Assembly: GCA_963708905.1 (NCBI GenBank)
Contig: CAVPUV010000028.1
Coordinates: forward strand, 1 to 64,000
DNA: 64,000 nt
DNA from: SHZL01 sp963708905
GTDB taxonomy: Bacteria; Pseudomonadota; Gammaproteobacteria; Xanthomonadales; SZUA-36
Direction: 5' to 3'
Part shown: piece by piece, positions 1-8,690 of the stretch
Position numbering within the stretch: the first letter of the stretch is position 1
Layout of the letters: each line of letters starts with the position of its first letter
Made by a program: the position numbers and the translations under genes
The notes under the pieces: model-generated
What the model was told of the DNA's origin: nothing
Seen by the model: only the letters and a program-made list of their open reading frames with translations
Database searches by the model: none

Positions 1-59
1 GAGCGGTCAGCTGATTTGATGGACTGATTTTCACGATTGATGATGGGCCATCGATGAGG

Positions 60-89
60 ATGACCGCGGCGCCGGCACGCCGCGGTCAT
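60..89. repeat. 12-bp-arm hairpin beyond the transposon genes
   Basis: ATGACCGCGGCG (60-71) and its exact complement CGCCGCGGTCAT (78-89) flank a six-base loop. It lies just downstream of the last transposon gene on the minus strand. It could end transcription or form part of the end structure, but there is no T-run, so a factor-independent terminator is not supported. Confidence 0.6.
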
Positions 90-100
90 GTCCGGGACCG

Positions 101-301
101 TTAGAACCGCGGCTGGTCGAGCGGCAACGGCATTTGGTCGTTGTCACGCTGGCGCTGATCGAGGGCGTGGTACCAGCGGTGCATTTGAGCGAAGTAGTGG
201 TTCTGGAAGTGGGTGTAGAACGCCTCGAGGAACTGGTCGAGGGCGATCACGGCCTCGTCGGGCAGTTCGGGGAAGGCGAACAGATCGGTATCGTCGTGCA
301 T
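101..301 (-). CDS. Small transposon accessory protein (66 aa)
   Basis: The ATG at 301-299 comes one base after the TGA of the ATPase gene (305-303), so translation is probably coupled. The product is small and acidic at its start (MHDDTDLFAFPELPDEA). It continues as a likely helix with many His, Gln and aromatic residues and ends MPLPLDQPRF. The reading frame stays open upstream to 394, but that part lies within the ATPase gene. No function can be assigned. Its place at the end of the transposon operon suggests an accessory role in transposition. Confidence 0.5.
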   Translation of the reverse strand: MHDDTDLFAFPELPDEAVIALDQFLEAFYTHFQNHYFAQMHRWYHALDQRQRDNDQMPLPLDQPRF

Positions 302-302
302 G

Positions 303-1147
303 TCAGCGCGCACCGGCGGTACGACGTGGGCTTTGAGTTTCGGGCGGAGCGAAGACCTGCAGATAGAGTTTTTCATCGAGCACGGTGAGGTCACGCTGCG
401 CCGCGGTCATCAGCAGTTCTGCGGCCATGCCGATGCAGATGCGATAGTTGCCGGCGGCGTGATCGACGAGCGTATGGCGCAGCTCCGGGGTCATGAGGCC
501 GGCGTTGCCGGCGGTGGTGAGCAGATGCTCGAGGCAGGCCAGGAGTTCCTCGCGGGTGGCGACGCCGGTGGCGAGGCGGGTGCGGATGCGGGAGCCCAGC
601 GGGATGAGTTCCTCGCGCCGCAGCTTATCGAGCAGGCGCGCATCGCCCGAGAGCACCACGCACAGCAGGGATTGCGAGTCGAAGCGCGCGCTGGCGAGGA
701 GGCGCAACTCACTCAAGACCATCGGGGTCATTTCCTGGGCTTCGTCGATGAGGAGGACGGGTCGGCGGCTGGCGGCGCCAGATGATCGAGCCAGCGGGCG
801 CGCAGCGCCTTGAATCCGCCCCAGCGGTTGCTCACGCGCAGGGCGATGCCGAAGATGTCGCCGAGCTCGCGGTAGAAGTCGCTCAAGTTGCTTTGCGGAT
901 GGTGGATGACGCCGACGGCGAGATCGGCCAGGCGCGCGAGACGCTCGGCGAGCAGGCGCATGGCGACACTTTTGCCGGAGCCCGGATCGCCGTGGATCAA
1001 CGCGAAGCCGCCCTCGCGCAGGTGCGCCTGCTCGATGCGCCAGCAGAAGTTCTCGACCTGCGGCGGCAGGTAGAGTGCCTCGGTCGGCACTTCCGGGGAG
1101 AACGGGTTCCATTTGAGGCCATACAGGGCCAGGAGTTTCTGGTTCAT
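303..1147 (-). pseudogene. ExeA/TnsC-like AAA ATPase, frameshifted
   Basis: The N-terminal half (start ATG 1147, overlapping the transposase stop as ATGA) has Walker A GDPGSGKS at residues 53-60. The second half, in another frame, has Walker B VLLIDEAQEM, a sensor-like VVLSGD segment and the helical C-terminal domain typical of the ExeA/TnsC/TniB group. The frame changes around 765-785, inside a GCC-rich stretch. One extra base there would restore a single protein of about 280 residues. As read, the first frame stops soon after the break and loses Walker B. The family chooses target DNA and activates the DDE transposase using ATP. This copy is either inactive or carries a sequence error. Confidence 0.75.
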
Positions 1148-2601
1148 ACCGGGTCATCCTTATCGGTGGTGGGTAAATAGGCCGGCGGCAGGCCGGTGGC
1201 GGCGTAATCGGCGATCATTTGCTTCAAGAGCGGCGCGATGCCGGCGGCGGGCGTTGCGCTCGCCTCTGCGTTCAGCGGCGCCACGCGCCGGCGCAGCGCA
1301 TCGGCATTGGCGGCTTTATCGAGCGGGCGCAGCGGGCACAGGACCTGGCCTGAGCGCGCGTCTATGAGATCGACGCGGCTCAAGTCCCAGCGGGCATAGC
1401 GCAGATGCACCGCGCTGAGGTGACGATAGCGGGACGGGATCTCGAAGCGCTGGCCGGCGAGACTGACGGTGCCGTCGGAACGGCGCTGCTGGCGCTGCGC
1501 CTCGATGCGGAAGGCGGCGCGCAAGGCCTCGCTTGCCGGGCACTCGCGCCCGACGTTAGGGCCGGCGAGATAGCGCTCAAGGGGGGTCGCGCCGAGCTCG
1601 CTGTGCACGGTGCGGTGATATTCCCGGGTAATCCACGCCTGGGTCGCCACGTTCAGTTGCTCGAGCGTGAGGTTTGCTTCGCCTTCGAGCATGGCGAGCA
1701 GGCGTCCCTCGACGCGACCCCAGAGATTTTCCTGTTTGCCGTTGACGTGCGGCGAATACGGCAACGTCGGCAGGTGCAATATCGCCAGCCGATGCAGGCC
1801 GGCGGTGAACTCGCCCGCGATCATCGCTGAGCCGCGGTCGGTCATCAGCGAGCGTGGCAGCCCCACCTTCTGCAGTGCTTGGCACAGGCCGTGAACCAGC
1901 TCCTCGGTGCCCTCGTGGGTGTACCACTGGGCATGACACAGGAACCGCGAGCGATCGTCGATGAAGCCGACCAGCAGCGGTTTGACGTACTCGCCGCGGC
2001 GGGTCAGGACCTGGCGCGAGCCGTGATGGAAGTCGAGATGCATGAGCTGCAGCACGTGTTCGACTTCGTAGCTGCGCACTTCACGTTGTTCGAGCCGGTC
2101 GCGGGCGGCGATCGCCCCGTCAGTGGTGCGCTTCGGCGTGCGCCGGCGCAGTAGCCCCCGGGCTTTGAGATACCGCCGTACGCTCGGATACGAGGGACAC
2201 TTCGCGCCGGCGGCCGCGAGCGTCACGCGCAAGTTATCGTGATGTAGCTGTGCGGTCCAGCCGGGGTGCTCGCGGTACTGCGTGGTCAGCGCCTGCACGG
2301 CCTCCGCCGACAGGCTCGGGAAACGGCCGATGTCGCGACGCACCTGATTGCGCAGCGCCTGCACCGGATCGGCGGCGTTCTTCGCGGCGTAGAACCAGCG
2401 TTCCAGCGTCGAGACACCGAACCGGATCTCACGTCCGGTGAGCGGATGACGCCAGGTCCTGGCCGCCAGGGCATGCAAGGCTGCGCGTAGATCACCCGCG
2501 GCCGGCGGCGCCGCCAGCAGCGGTCCGATGATGGCAAAGCGCAGCCGCGCCCAGCGCTCCCGTGGCGGTAAATCGTCCTCGAAACTCATGCTCGCTCCCA
2601 T
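1144..2601 (-). CDS. DDE transposase, Mu/TniA-like integrase core
   Basis: This 485-residue protein has the retroviral-integrase catalytic triad: D190 (MHLDFHH), D255 (LMTDRGSAM) and E291 (GKQENLWG). Exactly 35 residues separate the last two, the classic D-35-E spacing. Before the core come helix-turn-helix-like segments (residues about 60-160) expected to bind transposon ends. After it comes a Mu-transposase-C-type beta domain (about 370-430; SLAGQRFEIPSRY). The stop overlaps the ATPase start by four bases. The enzyme should cut and join transposon ends, with the partner ATPase guiding it. The start could also be the second Met (MSFEDD). The gene is intact, unlike its partner. Confidence 0.85.
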   Translation of the reverse strand: MGASMSFEDDLPPRERWARLRFAIIGPLLAAPPAAGDLRAALHALAARTWRHPLTGREIRFGVSTLERWFYAAKNAADPVQALRNQVRRDIGRFPSLSAEAVQALTTQYREHPGWTAQLHHDNLRVTLAAAGAKCPSYPSVRRYLKARGLLRRRTPKRTTDGAIAARDRLEQREVRSYEVEHVLQLMHLDFHHGSRQVLTRRGEYVKPLLVGFIDDRSRFLCHAQWYTHEGTEELVHGLCQALQKVGLPRSLMTDRGSAMIAGEFTAGLHRLAILHLPTLPYSPHVNGKQENLWGRVEGRLLAMLEGEANLTLEQLNVATQAWITREYHRTVHSELGATPLERYLAGPNVGRECPASEALRAAFRIEAQRQQRRSDGTVSLAGQRFEIPSRYRHLSAVHLRYARWDLSRVDLIDARSGQVLCPLRPLDKAANADALRRRVAPLNAEASATPAAGIAPLLKQMIADYAATGLPPAYLPTTDKDDPV

Positions 2602-2688
2602 CGCGGCGTCATGGCCGGGAACGCAGAGTACAAAGCACCTGAGCGTTAGGCTAGCGGCATCCTCTGCGGGTACGCGGCGACCTTCGGA

Positions 2689-3240
2689 TTACCTGATCGC
2701 CGTGGCGGTGCTCAACGGCGCGATAAAGCGCAGCGCCTGCACCAGACGGTCCGCCAGCGCGCTGGCCTCGAAGCGCGCCAGCAGCCCCTGGGGTAGCTGC
2801 GCGCTCCGCACCGGCGGCATAAACCGTTCGCGCACCGATTGCCAGAACGGCGTCGACGGAAAATCCTCCCGCCACCACACCCGCCAGCGCTGCAGCGTGC
2901 GGGCCGGGATGCGCAACAACGCGCACAGCCCTCGACCCGCCGCGCGGCCCGGCGGCGAGACCAGCATCAACACCACCGCCAGATACACCCGGCGGCCGGC
3001 AAACCGCACCGATGGCGGCGTGGCGCGTGCGTTGCACCGTCCGCAGGTAAAGCTCAAGCGCCGGGAATACGCCTCCCGCACCGCCACCGGACAGCCGCGG
3101 GGCTTACGCGGATAATCCGCCACGTGCAGCGGCCCGCCACATCCCGGGCAACCCTCCAGACGGGTCGCGGACGCGAGCTCCTCATCAATGCGCAAAAGGA
3201 AATGAAAAAAAGCGGGATCTTGCAGTACGATGTGGCACAC
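2689..3240 (-). CDS. Zinc-ribbon protein of the transposon (DUF6431-like)
   Basis: The protein is about 183 residues. I chose the GTG at 3240-3238 because AGGAG lies nine bases before it; an ATG at 3297 is in frame but lies close to the element end. Two Cys pairs (CPGCGG and CGRC) suggest a zinc ribbon. Between and after them come a basic stretch (YPRKPRGCPVAVREAYSRR) and a helix-turn-helix-like region (LLRIPARTLQRWRVWW). From memory this resembles the DUF6431 family, which often sits beside such transposases. A DNA-binding or regulatory role in transposition is inferred. It is the first gene of the transposon operon. Confidence 0.6.
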   Translation of the reverse strand: MCHIVLQDPAFFHFLLRIDEELASATRLEGCPGCGGPLHVADYPRKPRGCPVAVREAYSRRLSFTCGRCNARATPPSVRFAGRRVYLAVVLMLVSPPGRAAGRGLCALLRIPARTLQRWRVWWREDFPSTPFWQSVRERFMPPVRSAQLPQGLLARFEASALADRLVQALRFIAPLSTATAIR

Positions 3241-4171
3241 TTCGGGAGTCTCCTGGATTGGTAACCGGAGACTCCCCGGAGGGGATCTTTTAATCAAGAT
3301 CCCCGATGGGGATCCTGGTCAATCCATCACGATACTTGACCGCCAAAGGCGGAATCGCCCTCAAAAAAGTTGGTCATGCTCACGGCAAGGTAAATTCGTT
3401 CTTGTTGTTGGCATTGGCCATTGCGGTACCAAGTGGATATCTCAGGCTCTGGACCATCCAGATGAAGGAATAAAGTTCTATCACGAAAATAAGCTGGCTG
3501 TAACCGGCCTTGGATGGAAAGAAACTCTCAATCATGAACTTGATGAATTAGACGAACGGTTTGATAGCTATTGGGACTGGATTAATACTGAGCGAGCGCG
3601 GTATGAGGTCGTGGGAGACTCAAACTCCTGGCATCCTTTTGTCGTTCCAAAAGTTGCATCCAAAACAAAAATAGATCACGTGATTTACTTGGTGCGCAAT
3701 GGAATTCAAAACGTACATTCTACCTTTTACCATAACATCGATATACCTGGCGATGATTGGCTATATACCCGTTTTTTTAAGTTCTACCGTGAATTCCGCC
3801 CTCGCGTAAATTTAAACGTGAAAACTTACACACCTTTCATACAGTGGTGTTTTGTCTGGCGAGCTAATCAATTCATGCCACAGTGGTTAGCTGGGCGAAT
3901 AGGGAAGGAAAAGGTGATGGTTTATCGTTTTGAGGATTTGCTACAAGATCGTGGGCTTCTACAGCAGTTGCTTATTAAGCTAAACCCATCATCTAAAGTC
4001 GAAATGGATAAATTGATACTGGCTCAAAAAACTGACGTTAATCGAAAGATTGAAGGTGATCGCGACCCGGAGAAATTGTGGGCCAAGTGGAGTTGCGAAC
4101 AACGGGAAATATTTGAGCAAATCTGTGGGGGCGCGATGTCACACTACAGATATCAGATACCAAAATTATAA
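3230..4171 (+). CDS. Sulfotransferase-family protein, 5' end replaced by transposon
   Basis: The frame has a P-loop-like segment VGIGHCGTKWIS (about residues 60-71), the position where sulfotransferases bind the 5'-phosphosulfate of PAPS. A later VIYLVRNGIQNVHS segment resembles the 3'-phosphate-binding region, and the C-terminal part is helical. The family moves sulfate from PAPS to sugars or other acceptors. Roughly the first 40 codons lie inside the transposon end, and the real start codon is not visible: no in-frame ATG lies between the transposon and the P-loop. The insertion has therefore removed the native start and promoter. The core is intact and could be expressed as a chimera. It begins the A+T-rich island. 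Confidence 0.6.
   Translation: MWHTSGVSWIGNRRLPGGDLLIKIPDGDPGQSITILDRQRRNRPQKSWSCSRQGKFVLVVGIGHCGTKWISQALDHPDEGIKFYHENKLAVTGLGWKETLNHELDELDERFDSYWDWINTERARYEVVGDSNSWHPFVVPKVASKTKIDHVIYLVRNGIQNVHSTFYHNIDIPGDDWLYTRFFKFYREFRPRVNLNVKTYTPFIQWCFVWRANQFMPQWLAGRIGKEKVMVYRFEDLLQDRGLLQQLLIKLNPSSKVEMDKLILAQKTDVNRKIEGDRDPEKLWAKWSCEQREIFEQICGGAMSHYRYQIPKL
3244..3306. repeat. Nested inverted repeats at the transposon right end
   Basis: GGAGTCTCC (3244-3252) pairs with GGAGACTCC downstream (near 3267). GGGGATCTT then pairs with AAGATCCCC around a six-base loop (about 3282-3305). They lie outside the first transposon gene, where transposase-binding sites or an operator would be expected. CCGGAGACTCCC also recurs after the sulfotransferase, near 4194. 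Confidence 0.55.
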
Positions 4172-4467
4172 ATACTGAACCGCCTCAACTTTGCCGGAGA
4201 CTCCCGACTTTGAGAGGGAGGACCCCTCAGGGGGAAAGGTTAGTCAAACCCTTTTTCAAAAATTCTCTCTTCTCCTTCGTTATTTCTCTTTCTCGCCTTT
4301 CAGACTCACTCACAAATTCAAAGTAGTCATCGAAGCGAGCAAAAGTAACTTGTGTGGATTGCGAAAAAAGTGGTTTATACTTCATATCTGCTGTGGAAAT
4401 TCTGGCTATGATTTTCGAGCCATCGAATGGGTCCGTTACATAATTCCTCGAAAATTTTAGTTACAGC
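4172..4467. other. Gene-free A+T-rich stretch
   Basis: This gap holds CCGGAGACTCCC (near 4194), shared with the transposon right end, followed by a GGAGGACCCCTCAGGGGG segment with local self-complementarity. A short open frame at 4191-4460 has no recognisable domain. I see no convincing gene. Confidence 0.4.
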
Positions 4468-5496
4468 TTGCTCTTGCAGAAAACGGAGGAGGGTCGGGAC
4501 GGAAGCGGGAGAAGAAAATGCGGTGAATTGGTGTTTTATGTTATCCAACGGGTCTGTGCGGAAATCGCCTCCGCACGCAAGAAAATGACATTCAGAGTTC
4601 GAACCCAGCAGCTCAAATCGCGAGTCACTAGTCACTTGGAATCCGGCAACATTCTGGTGGTAACTAATAACTCTGGTCTGGTGGACCGCCTGACCGCATT
4701 GGCTGAGTTGATGCATCTTCAGGGAGGATTTCAGCGCACACGTGGTAGACTCCTTGCGATCCATTTTGCCTGGGAGCCAAACAACTTATGTGATTTAACG
4801 TTGAACCAGCTGCAATTGAAGCCCTTCGCAAAGCACCAGATTCATTTCACCGATCCCGACCCTGCGGCAATGTGCGTGGCTGGCAGCGGGCAGATGGCGT
4901 CCACTCTTGGATTCCCCCTCTCGTATTTGTGGTCTCTCGAGTTACTCCACCGATATTCAAACGAGTTTCGTACCGCGCTCGGCATGGCGGAATCCAGTAG
5001 CCAGGTAAAACGCATTGGCATTCACCTCCGTGCGACTGACTTTTGGAAGCATCCGGCCACAAAGAGACTGAAACAAATGGGAGTCAACGACTCGAACTTC
5101 ACAGCCCACGGTGTGGACATCTTGATGAGTGATGGACGTTTCCAGGTGCTCTCAAAGCAGCTTCCCATCGTCATCTTCGGCGATGATCTCGCTCATGTCA
5201 CGAACTTCGTTTCGCTGCTAAAGGAGCGAGGCTGTGATGCGGATGCCGCAAATCTCGCCAAAAGTGTCACGCCCTCCTCATTTGGATTTCGCACAACTTC
5301 GCCGGAGCTGGCTCTTAACGACCTCAGAAGGCTCGCTGAGTGCCAGGTAATTGTCAAGACCTTTGGGAGATTTGCCCTCGGGGCGGCCGCAATGGGTTTC
5401 ACCGAGACGATTCTCAAAATTGATTTCGCGGAGCGGCAAGTGCTCAACGTCACCGAATCGTTGTTTCAAGGGAAGGACAGCTCCTGCTTAGATTAG
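4468..5496 (+). CDS. Putative fucosyltransferase-like glycosyltransferase (GT11-like motifs)
   Basis: The frame is 342 codons long. The start is uncertain: TTG at 4468, TTG/GTG at 4528-4531 or ATG at 4585 are all possible. Two features recall alpha-1,2/1,6-fucosyltransferases: GIHLRATDFW (around residue 184), comparable to their HxRxGD donor-binding motif, and a C-terminal ALNDLRRLAECQVIVKTFGR segment followed by FALGAAAMG, comparable to the DLxLMxxCxxxIxxNSxFS region. ILVVTNNSG near residue 61 looks like the first beta strand of the fold. No signal peptide or membrane segment is evident. The likely role is adding a deoxyhexose to a surface glycan, but acceptor and donor are unknown. Confidence 0.5.
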   Translation: MLLQKTEEGRDGSGRRKCGELVFYVIQRVCAEIASARKKMTFRVRTQQLKSRVTSHLESGNILVVTNNSGLVDRLTALAELMHLQGGFQRTRGRLLAIHFAWEPNNLCDLTLNQLQLKPFAKHQIHFTDPDPAAMCVAGSGQMASTLGFPLSYLWSLELLHRYSNEFRTALGMAESSSQVKRIGIHLRATDFWKHPATKRLKQMGVNDSNFTAHGVDILMSDGRFQVLSKQLPIVIFGDDLAHVTNFVSLLKERGCDADAANLAKSVTPSSFGFRTTSPELALNDLRRLAECQVIVKTFGRFALGAAAMGFTETILKIDFAERQVLNVTESLFQGKDSSCLD

Positions 5497-5501
5497 ATGT
5501 C

Positions 5502-5738
5502 GTGATTCGGCTGCTTCGCTATGTACGAGGAGCGCGAGTATTCGAGCACGCGGGACCAACTGTACGAACTGTTTGTCAAGATGTGACTATCTCAGGGCCG
5601 TGGCACATTTGGAACCAAGTTGTTTGGAAACCTGATGATGCTCAATTGGAATCTGCAGTGATTGGTCAGCTCTCATACCTCCTTGACCATAACTGCCGAG
5701 CGCATTCATCATATCGCTTTGCATCAGGTGGGATATAA
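5502..5738 (+). CDS. Small unassigned ORF before glycosyltransferase
   Basis: A GTG-started frame of 78 codons whose TAA (5736-5738) directly precedes the next ATG (5739). The later part (DVTISGPWHIWNQVVWKPDD) looks protein-like, the beginning less so. It could be a remnant of a longer gene. I do not recognise it. Confidence 0.25.
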   Translation: MIRLLRYVRGARVFEHAGPTVRTVCQDVTISGPWHIWNQVVWKPDDAQLESAVIGQLSYLLDHNCRAHSSYRFASGGI

Positions 5739-6725
5739 ATGCAGAAGCGATTTTCATTGTGGCCGTTCCGTCGCCGAGTGGTGCCTGAGAAGAAGATCAA
5801 AATCGAAACTCTCAACGACTGGCCTCATCACAGAAGCGGGTGGGCGTACTGTATGGAAGCCTTGGAACCTCTTCACCACGACGAGGGCGTTCTCTTTATC
5901 GACAGTTTCGAAGACAACGTAAGCATGGGCATACCCGTGACAAGGCCTTGGATTGGTTTTCTTCACAAAACACCGCGGCATCCCGAAATCATTGGGAAGG
6001 TGTATGGGCCAGCTATCGATGTGAGCGTGGAGATGGTACTCCGCAGCCCCGTGTGGTCCCTGAGTGCCCCGCACTGTCGGGGATTGTTCGTTCTTTCCGG
6101 TTACTTGAGGGACTATGTGAAGCAGTTCGTAAACGTACCAGTGGAAGTTGTCTTCCTCGCCACGAAATTCGTAGAGAAAAAATTCGACTATCAGCTTTTT
6201 CTAGAGAACAGGAATCCCCTGCTGGTGCTTGTTGGGCATTGGCTCAGAGACTTTCAAGCCATATACGATATCGATGGGGGAAGCTACCAGAAATGCATCC
6301 TCCGGTGCGGATCAGGGCTCAACTATGATCGCCTTCTTGCCAATCTCGAGACGAACGACACCGTAATACATCTCCCACGAAAGTCCGACGACGAATACGA
6401 TGATCTACTGGCGAAGAACGTAGTATTCCTCCCTCTTGTTGATTCAAGCGCAAACAATGCACTGATAGAATGCATCGTTCGGAACACGCCGGTCATCATA
6501 AATCGTCTTCCGGCAGTAGAGGAGTATCTCGGCAGTACCTATCCGCTGTACTACAGTGACCTTCGTGAAGCGTCAGCTCTGCTGCATGACCAAGAGGCAA
6601 TACGTTGCAGCACTGAATATCTTGCAAAATTAGGAAAGCAAAAACTAAAGCGAGAGTATTTCTTCGATTCCTTTTGTTCCTCGGAAATATTCCGGTCGCT
6701 CGAATTACCTCGCGGATCAGCTTAG
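5739..6725 (+). CDS. GT-B-type glycosyltransferase
   Basis: The protein has 328 residues, and AGGTGGG lies a few bases before the ATG. The second half has the plan of a GT-B donor domain: a strand NPLLVLVGHWLRD (about 160-172), then VVFLPLVDSSANNALIECIV with the acidic residue that usually holds the nucleotide sugar, then PVIINRLPAVEEYLG. The N-terminal half has LFVLSGYLRDYVKQF, a typical GT4/GT1 linker-like strand. No membrane segment is seen. It probably adds a sugar to a surface polysaccharide. It lies with the preceding frames in one plus-strand run and converges on the GT8 gene. Confidence 0.6.
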   Translation: MQKRFSLWPFRRRVVPEKKIKIETLNDWPHHRSGWAYCMEALEPLHHDEGVLFIDSFEDNVSMGIPVTRPWIGFLHKTPRHPEIIGKVYGPAIDVSVEMVLRSPVWSLSAPHCRGLFVLSGYLRDYVKQFVNVPVEVVFLATKFVEKKFDYQLFLENRNPLLVLVGHWLRDFQAIYDIDGGSYQKCILRCGSGLNYDRLLANLETNDTVIHLPRKSDDEYDDLLAKNVVFLPLVDSSANNALIECIVRNTPVIINRLPAVEEYLGSTYPLYYSDLREASALLHDQEAIRCSTEYLAKLGKQKLKREYFFDSFCSSEIFRSLELPRGSA

Positions 6726-6812
6726 CCAGCGACCTCAAGGATCCGCTTCTTTCACGGCTTTTACCTTAAAATCGCATCGCCGGGATTGCGAAATCGACCC
6801 ATTTTTCTTCAA

Positions 6813-7745
6813 TCACAGTTTCTTTTCCCAGATTCGGTCACGTATTGTGGCCCATTGCAAGCGAAAGTGATTCGCAATCCTGGTTGTAACGGGAAGTATC
6901 GTAGGGATTCGTACATTCATGTTTTCGGAACTTCGCAGATTATCCCGCCATTCGTTATGAAAGACGTTGGTCGGATCCCAGGGACGCTGCTCAAGACCTG
7001 GGAAGTGTAATACGGCTCCGTAGAATCGTTTCGCACTTGCCGTAGCGCCTAGGTTGGTAAGGTAATAGATGAAATAATTGTATGTGTAAGACAGATGTGT
7101 CCAGCGGCCATAGAAAAACAGGTTCCACGCCAACTGATCCCCATAGCGCGCAACGTCCATGTATCGTTTTGCGAGCGCTACGATGTGATCAAATGCCCCA
7201 TCTGGAATCATAGCTGTGGGGAAGGCAAGTACCCCAGCGTTGAATGTCGGGGCGAGCAATGAATACCTCTGTGATAAATCTTCCAGTACATCGTTATGAT
7301 TCGTTGCGTACTTTCGGTCAATAAATTGGTCTTCCAAAGTTTTGCCGTAGTCGGGAACGGCGGAGAAGCCGGTGACTGTCGAGAGGTGCTTTAGCGGAGC
7401 GCGAACAATGATGTCACAATCGAGATAGACAACCGTCTTCCATCTTCTGAATTCTGGACCAAGGAGATAAAATTTCCCCATCGTTGCAGCAGAGTATTTC
7501 GATGTCCCTTCCAGCGCCTCCTGAGACATGCGTTCCCGCCATTGCTTCTCTGTGAAGAGTGGATCGCAGTTTTTAACCAGCACCCCCCGTTCTTCGAACC
7601 ATCGTCTCTGGTCAGAGGAAATACCAAAAGATAGAAGCATGTAGTCGCCTGGCCAGGCTCCGGCGAAGTGGACACTGGCAAAAAGCTGCTTTGCCTGATC
7701 AATGAATTGTTCATCAGCAACGGTGGCGATGAGTGCGGATGCCAT
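6813..7745 (-). CDS. GT8-family glycosyltransferase
   Basis: This 310-residue protein has a glycogenin/LgtC-type layout. An N-terminal strand SALIATVADEQFI is followed by VVYLDCDIIV with the metal-binding DxD motif (D109-C110-D111), then TFNAGVLAFP and YGDQLAWNLFF, which match the family's acceptor-side motifs. LHFPGLEQRPWDP near the C terminus provides the usual H-x2-G-like segment. The family retains configuration and uses UDP-sugars. The gene is on the minus strand with the GT2 gene at 7915-8658, between blocks of plus-strand genes, and shares their high A+T content. The acceptor is unknown. Confidence 0.75.
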   Translation of the reverse strand: MASALIATVADEQFIDQAKQLFASVHFAGAWPGDYMLLSFGISSDQRRWFEERGVLVKNCDPLFTEKQWRERMSQEALEGTSKYSAATMGKFYLLGPEFRRWKTVVYLDCDIIVRAPLKHLSTVTGFSAVPDYGKTLEDQFIDRKYATNHNDVLEDLSQRYSLLAPTFNAGVLAFPTAMIPDGAFDHIVALAKRYMDVARYGDQLAWNLFFYGRWTHLSYTYNYFIYYLTNLGATASAKRFYGAVLHFPGLEQRPWDPTNVFHNEWRDNLRSSENMNVRIPTILPVTTRIANHFRLQWATIRDRIWEKKL

Positions 7746-7914
7746 TCAAGCGCTCGAAATTGAAACTTTCATTTAGCCAAAATTTTCCGATCAAGTGGTC
7801 TCGCACCAACGACTAGCTTGCATACCTTTGTAGACGAGAGTGACCTTCTCCCTGAATTTGGTACAGTTGCGAGGCGGCAGTAAAATGATTGATCCCCGCT
7901 GAATACCGGAAATC

Positions 7915-8658
7915 TCATTTTGCGAAAAATGCGCTCCTTTCTTCCAAAATTTGTCTTCTTTCGGGCTCTTCCACCAATAACAAAAGGTCATCAAACTGAG
8001 CAAAAATGGCTTGCTCATTATCTGAAGTTTCATACGTTTTTGTTCCCGGAAAGATCCTGAAACAGGCAAGGACTTTGTTGATCTTGGTAAATGATGTTAC
8101 GCGCCTTGCCTTAATCAGGAATTCAAAGTCCATCGCTAAGTGTTCATCGACATTGAATCCACCAACCAAATGTTGCATTTCCCTATCGTAAAAGTATCCG
8201 GCAGAGTTGTAACAATACGCGTTCGGTTGCCACCAACGGAGCATTTCCGAAAGATCAACCTTGGGATCATTTAACCACTCTTTGCCGTCAGGTTCCTGAA
8301 CCCTGACCTGGCCGACTATGAATTTGCAAGTCTTCGACATTGCAGCAGCAACTGTCTGAAATACATTGGGCTCAAAATAGTCATCAGCGTTCAAGTAAAC
8401 GATAATCTCGCCTCTTGAAAGTGCAAAGCCCTTATTCATGGCATCTGATTGACCCTTGTCTGGTTCGGAGACCCATTTAAGGTGGGGATACTTCCTCAGT
8501 ATGTCCAAAGTCCCGTCTTCAGAGCCGCCGTCAACCACGATGTGCTCGAAATTTGGATACTGCTGCGTGAGGACGCTCCTGATTGCTTCCTCAAGGTATC
8601 CTCCCGAATTCAGGGATGGTGTAATAACGGAAATCATTGCGGATGGCATCGTATCCAT
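7915..8658 (-). CDS. GT2-family glycosyltransferase
   Basis: A compact GT-A enzyme of 247 residues. SVITPSLNSGGYLEEAI (10-26) forms the nucleotide-binding start, VVDGGSEDGT (41-50) follows, and YLNADDYF (88-95) is the metal-binding DxD region. GFNVDEHLAMDFEFLIKA contains the acidic residue likely to act as base. It closely resembles WcaA-like glycosyltransferases. No transmembrane segment is present, so it is likely cytoplasmic or peripheral. The true start may be the fourth or eighth codon (MPSAMIS). It lies upstream of the GT8 gene on the same strand, with about 170 bases between them. Confidence 0.8.
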   Translation of the reverse strand: MDTMPSAMISVITPSLNSGGYLEEAIRSVLTQQYPNFEHIVVDGGSEDGTLDILRKYPHLKWVSEPDKGQSDAMNKGFALSRGEIIVYLNADDYFEPNVFQTVAAAMSKTCKFIVGQVRVQEPDGKEWLNDPKVDLSEMLRWWQPNAYCYNSAGYFYDREMQHLVGGFNVDEHLAMDFEFLIKARRVTSFTKINKVLACFRIFPGTKTYETSDNEQAIFAQFDDLLLLVEEPERRQILEERSAFFAK

Positions 8659-8690
8659 TTTGGCTTCAGATTTATACGAAAACCATAGTG

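Larger units (their letters stand above)
4..3343 (-). mobile_element. DDE transposon with zinc-ribbon, transposase, AAA ATPase and small ORF
   Basis: Four minus-strand genes in the order zinc-ribbon protein, DDE transposase, ExeA-like ATPase and 66-residue protein form one compact unit. This is the usual plan of transposons that pair a DDE recombinase with an AAA target-selection ATPase, as in TniA/TniB or TnsB/TnsC systems. Related end sequences appear in inverted orientation: GCGGTCA at 3-9 followed by GATGGA, and on the other strand GCGGTCA at 3343-3337 followed by GTGATGGATTGA. Over 23 positions about 16 agree. The left end may extend before base 1, so the borders are provisional. The right end lies just inside a sulfotransferase gene, which the insertion has cut. 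Confidence 0.6.

Noticed and set aside
303..1147. Programmed frameshift joining the two ATPase halves
   Set aside because: No slippery heptamer or downstream pseudoknot is evident at 765-785; a plain indel in a GCC-rich run is simpler.
4191..4460. Possible 89-residue gene after the sulfotransferase
   Set aside because: No ribosome site or recognisable domain, and its first part is the repeat-like CCGGAGACTCCC segment.
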